DNA of 10,682 nucleotides, taken from Legionellaceae bacterium (lineage in GTDB: Bacteria > Pseudomonadota > Gammaproteobacteria > Legionellales > Legionellaceae). Below are positions 6,172-10,682 of this stretch, piece by piece. The stretch spans positions 1 to 10,682 of the forward strand of contig CANNJG010000051.1 of the NCBI GenBank assembly GCA_947504795.1, written 5' to 3'. The notes under the pieces are model-generated. The model was not told the DNA's origin. It saw nothing but the letters and a program-made list of their open reading frames with translations, and did no database searches. Numbering within the stretch: position 1 is the stretch's first letter; each line of letters opens with the position of its first letter. The translations under genes were made by a program, and so were the position numbers.

Positions 6172-7293
6172 GTGAGTCATAACCATCGTTATAATCAAGC
6201 TAAATTGATTACACTCCTCGGGGCTGGGGCGAATACTGTTTTAGGAATAATCAAAGTGCTAGGCGGCGTTTTCTTCTTTTCACACGCCCTAGTCGCAGAT
6301 GGGTTGCACTCTTTTGCAGACTTAATAACTGACGTCATGGTTTTATTTGCGTCCAAGTACGGTAGTCAGGATGCAGATGACTCTCATCCATACGGACATC
6401 AGCGTATTGAAACCGCTGCGACATTGCTCCTGGCGCTGTTATTAATTCTCACAGGTTTAGGGATTGCGTGGGATTCATTGGAGCATATTTTGCACCAAAA
6501 TACTCAAATTCCACACCTATTAGCCTTGCCTATCGCGATTTTTTCTATCATTGCGAACGAAATCTTATTTTATCGGACGCGACATGTGGGTAAAACAATT
6601 AATTCGGCTTTGATTCTCGCCAATGCTTGGCATCACCGCTCAGACTCAGCAGCGTCATTGGTTGTGTTGCTTGGGATTATTGCTAGCTTTTTTGGATGGA
6701 CTTTCTTAGATCCGATTGCAGCGATTTTTGTGGGGTGTTTGATTATTAAAATGGGTATCAATTACGGTTGGGATTCAGTGAAGGAATTGGTCGATACGAG
6801 TGTTGATCCAACACAAATCGCTGAGATTACTTGTGCGATCAACCAGGTTGATGGCGTGATTAAAATACATCAATTACGCAACCGAAAAATGGGTTCGGAT
6901 CTATTAATTGATGTGCATATCTTAGTGGCGCCTTGGATTTCTGTATCGGAAGGTCACCAGATTGCGCAACGGGTTCATTATAGTTTGATGTCTAAGATTA
7001 ATCGTGTGAAAGATGTCGTCGTTCATGTCGACCCTGAGGATGATGAATTAATTCCTCCTTCTAAAGATTTACCGAGTCGAGTAGCGCTTGAGGATGCATT
7101 TTTAAATGATTGGTCGCAGCGTTTTCCTGCCATTCATGGCTATATATTGCATTATTTGGATGGCACGATTGCAATTGATGTTCAAGTAACTGAGCCGTTT
7201 AAGCAATGGAGTGTCTTGCGTAAGCAGACGCGCCAAGATTTACTTAATTATCCCAAGGTAGGTAGCATTCGCTTCCTTCTTGAAAAGAAATAA
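6172..7293 (+). CDS. Cation diffusion facilitator (CDF) metal exporter with long C-terminal region
   Basis: This inner-membrane antiporter moves a divalent metal, most likely zinc, out of the cytoplasm in exchange for protons. Six hydrophobic segments fill about residues 12-195. The metal site in TM2 is H46 and D50 in ADGLHSFADLITD. The partner site in TM5 is H154 and D158 in NAWHHRSDSAASL. An HD/HD site is typical of zinc and cadmium CDFs. The usual cytoplasmic metal-sensing domain covers about 205-290. The protein is 373 residues, where about 300 is common. The extra part (about 300-373) contains alternating strand-helix text and may be a second small domain. I take the GTG at 6172 as the start because the conserved N-terminus begins at once. 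The ribosome-binding site is weak: AGG within the folE stop, so translation is probably coupled to folE. The metal is inferred. Confidence 0.93.
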   Translation: MSHNHRYNQAKLITLLGAGANTVLGIIKVLGGVFFFSHALVADGLHSFADLITDVMVLFASKYGSQDADDSHPYGHQRIETAATLLLALLLILTGLGIAWDSLEHILHQNTQIPHLLALPIAIFSIIANEILFYRTRHVGKTINSALILANAWHHRSDSAASLVVLLGIIASFFGWTFLDPIAAIFVGCLIIKMGINYGWDSVKELVDTSVDPTQIAEITCAINQVDGVIKIHQLRNRKMGSDLLIDVHILVAPWISVSEGHQIAQRVHYSLMSKINRVKDVVVHVDPEDDELIPPSKDLPSRVALEDAFLNDWSQRFPAIHGYILHYLDGTIAIDVQVTEPFKQWSVLRKQTRQDLLNYPKVGSIRFLLEKK

Positions 7294-7301
7294 GGATCTA
7301 G

Positions 7302-7324
7302 CCAGAATTGGACGTTAATTCTGG
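7302..7324. repeat. Hairpin CCAGAATT / AATTCTGG between the CDF and ZIP genes
   Basis: Two perfect 8-base arms flank a 7-base loop in the 57-base gap between the transporters. No T-run follows, so it is not a standard terminator. It may shield or set apart the ZIP message, or be a regulator's operator. Confidence 0.55.
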
Positions 7325-7350
7325 TCAGTCCTAACCGAGGAGTGTGATCA

Positions 7351-8106
7351 ATGGCTACTGCAACAATGAAGCTTTTTTTTGCTTGCTCAGCATTTGTCAT
7401 GATTTTATTAGCTGGGTGGTATCCTTTTAGAAAACGGTATAAAAAAGCAGAGTATTTTGATTTTCCTATTGGCGAAACCTTAGCTACAGGCGTTTTTTTA
7501 GGCGCGGGATTACTGCATATGTTGCCAGAATCGCATAACGCTTTTAACCAGCAAGGCTACCATTATCCCTTTGCGTATTTGATTACCGGCTTAGTATTCT
7601 TATTGTTTTTATGGTTTGAACATGTGGGTCGCGAATTGTATCATCATCAAAAAGCAAACCATCCTGCTTTTGCTTTATTTGCATGGCTGATGTTATCGGT
7701 ACATTCCTTGATTTTGGGTGCTGCTTTAGGATTTAGCCAAGAGTACTCAGTCGCGATTATGTTATATTTGGCAATTATTGCGCATAAATGGGCTGAAAGC
7801 TTTGCGATTGCTGTGCAATTGGCAAAATGTTCTTTGCGCTCTTCACAGAGTATCGTGTTATTTGTGTTATTTGCTTGCATGACACCCCTCGGGATTTATC
7901 TCGGTTGGCACTTCGGCCATGGTGTGCGAACGCATACGGTTTTTGATCCGATTTTGTTAGCGGCATCAGCAGGTACTTTTCTTTATCTTGGAACCTTGCA
8001 TGGTTTAGAACAATGTGTCATGGTAGAAAGATGCTGCAATTTGCGTTATTTTAGCTTTGTTATTATTGGATTTTTGTTGATGGCGTTCGTGGCATTTTAT
8101 GTTTAG
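7351..8106 (+). CDS. ZIP-family divalent metal permease
   Basis: This is a polytopic inner-membrane protein of the ZIP (ZRT/IRT-like) family, which brings zinc or iron into the cytoplasm. The 251 residues have about eight hydrophobic segments. The two metal-binding helices are clear: TM4 with H118-S-L-I-L-G123 in SVHSLILGAALG, and TM5 with H145-K-W-A-E149 in IAHKWAESFAIAV. There is a shorter charged stretch at about 92-105 with several histidines (RELYHHQKANH), a common place for a metal-binding loop. GAGGAG at 7337-7342 stands 8 bases before the ATG. It is directly downstream of a CDF exporter and probably on the same transcript, an unusual match of uptake and efflux. The family is secure; the metal and direction are known from the family only. 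Confidence 0.9.
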   Translation: MATATMKLFFACSAFVMILLAGWYPFRKRYKKAEYFDFPIGETLATGVFLGAGLLHMLPESHNAFNQQGYHYPFAYLITGLVFLLFLWFEHVGRELYHHQKANHPAFALFAWLMLSVHSLILGAALGFSQEYSVAIMLYLAIIAHKWAESFAIAVQLAKCSLRSSQSIVLFVLFACMTPLGIYLGWHFGHGVRTHTVFDPILLAASAGTFLYLGTLHGLEQCVMVERCCNLRYFSFVIIGFLLMAFVAFYV

Positions 8107-8147
8107 GATATAACGCGATTGATCTGAACATGGTGGTCGCCAGTGAT

Positions 8148-8153
8148 AAAGGA
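8148..8153 (+). promoter_or_regulatory. Ribosome-binding site choosing the ATG start of the binding-protein gene
   Basis: AAAGGA lies 7 bases before the ATG at 8161. The in-frame GTG at 8143 has no such site, so the shorter protein with a normal signal peptide is preferred. Confidence 0.6.
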
Positions 8154-8160
8154 CTATCGT

Positions 8161-8916
8161 ATGAAATGGATTTTCTTATGTAGTGGTATGCTAATGTTTC
8201 TATTGAATGGTCCGTGCCATGCGGAATCAGTGGTCATTGGCACGGATCAAATTAACCCGCCCATGGCTCGAAAGACAGATAGTTCATCCCACTTTATTGG
8301 ATTTGAAGTGGATATTATGAATGAAATCTGCTCCCGCTTACATTTAACATGTGCCTATCAAGCAGTTGTGGCGAATCAAATTATTCAGAAGCTCCAATCT
8401 ACAGAAATTGATTTGGCGATTAATACGATTATTATTCCGAATACTAAGTTAGAAGGGTTAATTTTTAGCTTGCCTTATTTGCCTAGTAATGCTCAATTTA
8501 TGACACTACAATCGTCGTCGATTAAGAATTTCGTGGACATTTCTAATAATACTATCGGTGTGAGTCTCGGTGCTTTTCAAGAAAATTTAGCTAAGGATAT
8601 GTATTTGAAACACATTTTTAATTCGAAGCTTAAAATTAAAGGATACCACAATATGGCCGAGTTATTATCTGCGTTGGAGACTCATAAAGTAGATACTATT
8701 TTTTCAAATAAAGTTACTTTAGACTATTGGTATTATAACAATAGTTCACTCTATAGGATGGTAGGAGAGCCGGTTCAAACCGGGAACGGCTACGGTATTT
8801 TGGCAACTGAGAAGTATCAACCATTAATCGAAGACATCAATAAGGCGATTCACCAAATTATGGCAGATGGTACTTATGATAGGTTGTATGAGCGTTATTT
8901 CTCGGATTTTAATTGA
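8161..8916 (+). CDS. Periplasmic amino-acid-type solute-binding protein (SBP_bac_3 family)
   Basis: This reads as the periplasmic receptor of a polar amino-acid ABC transporter. The first 21 residues (MKWIF, a hydrophobic core, then GPCHA before ES) form a signal peptide with a likely cut after A21. The mature 230 residues follow the family pattern: VVIGTDQINPPM at 24-35, FIGFEVDIMNEI at 45-56, LAINTIIIPNTK at 85-96, FSLPYLPSNAQFM at 102-114, IGVSLGAFQE at 132-141 and DGTYDRLYERYF near the end. At the place where the family usually has an Arg that grips the ligand carboxylate (TPER), the text reads PNTK, so Lys may replace it or the ligand may differ. No permease or ATPase gene is near, so it is an orphan receptor here. 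It follows ZIP by 54 bases and may share its transcript. An in-frame GTG at 8143 would add six residues. Confidence 0.85.
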   Translation: MKWIFLCSGMLMFLLNGPCHAESVVIGTDQINPPMARKTDSSSHFIGFEVDIMNEICSRLHLTCAYQAVVANQIIQKLQSTEIDLAINTIIIPNTKLEGLIFSLPYLPSNAQFMTLQSSSIKNFVDISNNTIGVSLGAFQENLAKDMYLKHIFNSKLKIKGYHNMAELLSALETHKVDTIFSNKVTLDYWYYNNSSLYRMVGEPVQTGNGYGILATEKYQPLIEDINKAIHQIMADGTYDRLYERYFSDFN

Positions 8917-8924
8917 GATCTCAT

Positions 8925-9046
8925 CAGGACTTATGCAAAAACCCGATCTCTTCGTTGAATTTAGTATTGAATGAGGTCATTTAGTCATCACCCTCCCATT
9001 AAATCTTAAATCCGTCTCAATCTCTCGGGATTTTGCGTCAGTACTG
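8925..9046. repeat. 122-bp element with imperfect 22-bp terminal inverted repeats (MITE-like or terminator-derived)
   Basis: The left end (8925-8946) begins CAGGACTTATGC and the right end (9025-9046), read on the other strand, begins CAGTACTGACGC. Eighteen of 22 positions agree, with GCAAAA and CCCGA exactly shared. The 78 bases between hold no gene. The element fills nearly all of the gap between the convergent binding-protein and transpeptidase genes, from 9 bases after one stop to 6 bases before the other. No target-site duplication is clear at its edges. It may be an old miniature inverted-repeat element. Alternatively, TCGGG followed by a T-rich run on each strand may mark a bidirectional terminator with an unusually large loop. 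Confidence 0.5.
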
Positions 9047-9052
9047 TTATGA

Positions 9053-10309
9053 TTATAAACCCAACCACCGGATAAACTTATGGCTGGTTTTGATACGTAA
9101 ATCTGATTGATTATCTAAATCAATGATATAAGCTTCGTTAGAAGCGGTGTGTGAGTCATGACGAATTTTTTTGATGGCCCCAACCTTTATCTTGCGCATC
9201 TCAGTCGCATAATACCCATGTGACATGACGATTTCTGGGACAACTAGCGCAATATCTTCATACATATTGATTGTGTTGGTTAACAGAGTTGAGCGCTCTA
9301 TTAATTGGTTACATTCTTCTTTAGATAAAGCAATATATTCTTGATTATCAATTTGACGCCGTAACATGCGATTTAAGGGATAGGGTTTTTGAAATAATGC
9401 GGCATAGCGATTAGTTGGTAAAACTAGAATGGCTTCGGATTCATGGTATTTATTTTTTTCCACAAGTTGAGCTAACAAAATATCATCTCGTAATTCAGAA
9501 ATGTGAATAGGTTCTAGGAAGGATTCTTGGTGAGATTGTGTTGGTTGCTGCGCTCGTGCTAAGAATTTAGACCGTTTTGCCCATATTGGACTAGGGTAAT
9601 ACACAACAAATAAGGACTTATCTTTGATAAAATTAATGATGGGCGTTACCAACTGATCTGAAACGGCAGGGCACCCCCAACTTCGTCCAGCGCGGCCGTA
9701 TTTTAAAATAAATGGTTCTTCCACATACCAACCCCCATGCATGACAATTGCGCGCGAATCGGCATTATCATTAAATCCCGGTTCCAAGCCATTTAATTTT
9801 AAAGACAAACCATGTCGTCCATAATAGGGTTTCTCGGTTCTATACACACCGATAGAACTGGCTTTGCTATCAAAACGGTTGGAAAAATAATTGGATTCTA
9901 AAGTACCGGATTTTAAACCATGCGAAACATAGGTATAGAACAGGAGTTTCTGAGTATTGAGGTCGAATACCCAGAGGCGTTTTTCATTCGCAGGTTTAGA
10001 ATAATCAATCAACGTAAGGATGTTGCTGTGCTCAATCGGTTGGGTATACGCATACTGGAGAATGGAAACAAGATAGTCGATGACCTGATCCCTTAAGTGA
10101 AATGATTCTTGCTGAAACCACTGGGTTAACAATTTTGTATGTTGTGCAATGTTTTCGGGGCTTGAAGTTGGGGTAATGAGGAGATTGGGTTTTATCTCTG
10201 TTGATGATAACAACGTTTGATTAGTTTTTTCCTGATTCGGAATCTTTTGACTCGGATCAGTGAAATAGAGGGTTAACAAGGTACCTATTAATAATAACTT
10301 GCTGCACAT
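9053..10309 (-). CDS. L,D-transpeptidase (YkuD_2-type catalytic domain) with unrecognised C-terminal region
   Basis: This is a cell-wall enzyme expected to form or edit L,D-crosslinks in peptidoglycan, or to anchor proteins to it, in the periplasm. The short hydrophobic start (about residues 3-16) is a signal or anchor with no lipobox. A low-complexity linker rich in Thr, Ser, Gln and Asn follows to about 60. The catalytic domain spans about 95-240, with NYFSNRFDSKASSIGVY at 140-156, GLEPGFNDNADSRAIVMHG at 174-192 and GRSWGCPA at 208-215. H191 and C213 are the predicted catalytic pair. The region from about 265 to 418, some 150 residues, matches nothing I can name. The ATG at 10309 is preceded by AGGA 6 bases away. 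The gene is convergent with the binding-protein gene. The domain assignment rests on the HG and GRSWGCP motifs; the C-terminal role is open. Confidence 0.9.
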   Translation of the reverse strand: MCSKLLLIGTLLTLYFTDPSQKIPNQEKTNQTLLSSTEIKPNLLITPTSSPENIAQHTKLLTQWFQQESFHLRDQVIDYLVSILQYAYTQPIEHSNILTLIDYSKPANEKRLWVFDLNTQKLLFYTYVSHGLKSGTLESNYFSNRFDSKASSIGVYRTEKPYYGRHGLSLKLNGLEPGFNDNADSRAIVMHGGWYVEEPFILKYGRAGRSWGCPAVSDQLVTPIINFIKDKSLFVVYYPSPIWAKRSKFLARAQQPTQSHQESFLEPIHISELRDDILLAQLVEKNKYHESEAILVLPTNRYAALFQKPYPLNRMLRRQIDNQEYIALSKEECNQLIERSTLLTNTINMYEDIALVVPEIVMSHGYYATEMRKIKVGAIKKIRHDSHTASNEAYIIDLDNQSDLRIKTSHKFIRWLGL

Positions 10310-10583
10310 GCCTTATCCTATTCGAACGGAATTAATTAATTTACCTCGGCCTCAGGGTTTTACCAAGTCCTGTCGAATTCAATGTCGGTTGAACCTTAGG
10401 CCATAATATAAAGAGACGTTTAATTTAAATATAGTTCAAAGTTGTCTGATTTGGTAAAAAAGATAAAATATAGAATGGTTGTCGTTCATGGTACAGGATG
10501 TTTGAGATAATTTTTTGTGGTTTGACAGTGCGGACGTCTGGTTCTTTTGCGATATATACCCAATGCAAATCAGTTTTCGGTTT
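10310..10583. other. Upstream region of the transpeptidase gene, no gene seen
   Basis: This AT-rich stretch holds no convincing open frame on either strand. Near the transpeptidase start it has an imperfect inverted repeat, GGCCTCAGG (10348-10356) and CCTTAGGCC (10395-10403), with one mismatch in nine pairs. If transcribed, it could form a leader hairpin. A clear promoter was not found: TATATT-like boxes around 10405-10440 lack a well-spaced -35. Confidence 0.45.
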
Positions 10584-10682
10584 CTACGCACCAATGATCT
10601 GGAAGTTTTTAGTCAACAATGTGCTTAATTTATCATTGTGTTGTGCAATTTTTTCAAAGAACTGCAAGACAACGAGCTTGAA
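10584..10682 (-). CDS. Possible 3' end of a minus-strand gene cut by the window edge
   Basis: On the minus strand a frame is open from the window edge for 32 codons and ends with TAG (bases 10586-10584). Its text contains LVVLQFFEKIAQHNDKLS and LLTKNFQIIGA, which reads like the amphipathic C-terminal end of a real protein. The opposite strand also has an open frame here from an ATG near 10593, but it lacks a ribosome-binding site and has an odd composition with adjacent cysteines. A 32-codon open stretch can arise by chance, so this is tentative. I do not recognise the family. Confidence 0.35.
   Translation of the reverse strand, partial: FKLVVLQFFEKIAQHNDKLSTLLTKNFQIIGA

Noticed and set aside
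5257..8916. A new metal-dependent defence or folate-linked signalling operon
   Set aside because: Every gene has an ordinary family explanation, and nothing in the sequence shows effector, nuclease or sensor domains.
8914..8923. Palindrome TGAGATCTCA at the stop of the binding-protein gene
   Set aside because: It has no loop and no T-run, so it cannot act as a standard terminator. It partly consists of the stop codon.
4882..10503. Shared 11-mer ACAGGATGTTT at 4882-4892 and 10493-10503, considered as a dispersed repeat
   Set aside because: An 11-base match is expected by chance several times in a window of this size. The similarity extends only loosely, to about 16 of 18 bases.
1..10682. CRISPR array, integrase-bounded island or complete insertion sequence
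   Set aside because: No regularly spaced direct repeats, no integrase or transposase coding sequence, and no attachment-site duplicate of the tRNA-Lys 3' end were seen.

Overview
This window looks like chromosomal DNA of a gammaproteobacterium, moderately AT-rich, most plausibly from the Legionellales (Legionella/Coxiella-type relatives). The placement is an inference from how the proteins read: RimK is close to the Escherichia coli protein, and there is an MsrB-MsrA fusion, a short stand-alone solute-binding protein and a YkuD_2-type L,D-transpeptidase. No marker gene fixes the taxon. The window is mostly ordinary housekeeping and accessory metabolism. I see no CRISPR array, phage block, toxin-antitoxin pair or secretion locus.

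Layout. Positions 1-3162 (+) form a tight run: the 3' part of cyoE (heme O synthase), a Sco-type copper chaperone, rimK and a bifunctional methionine sulfoxide reductase. The first two genes are the usual tail of an aa3-type cytochrome oxidase operon. The last two deal with protein modification and oxidative repair. Positions 3241-4715 hold a divergent pair: a small helix-turn-helix regulator (-) and an unrecognised four-helix membrane protein (+). The 266 bases between their start codons carry two face-to-face promoters and several palindromes. Positions 4716-5256 are mostly non-coding and contain a perfect 15-bp inverted repeat, a smaller hairpin and a tRNA-Lys(UUU) gene (-).

Positions 5257-8916 (+) appear to be one transcription unit: a HIT-family hydrolase, folE (a zinc enzyme opening the folate/pterin route), a CDF metal exporter, a ZIP-family metal permease and an orphan periplasmic amino-acid-type binding protein. 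The metal theme (HIT, FolE, CDF, ZIP) is the clearest functional link in the window. Positions 8925-9046 are a 122-bp stretch bounded by imperfect 22-bp inverted repeats that fills almost the whole convergent gap. Positions 9053-10309 (-) encode an L,D-transpeptidase with a large unrecognised C-terminal region. The right edge is non-coding, then perhaps the 3' end of another minus-strand gene.

I did not find a clear new multi-gene system. The best leads are the regulator/membrane-protein pair with matched operator-like palindromes, the 122-bp inverted-repeat element, and the paired metal exporter and importer beside folE.
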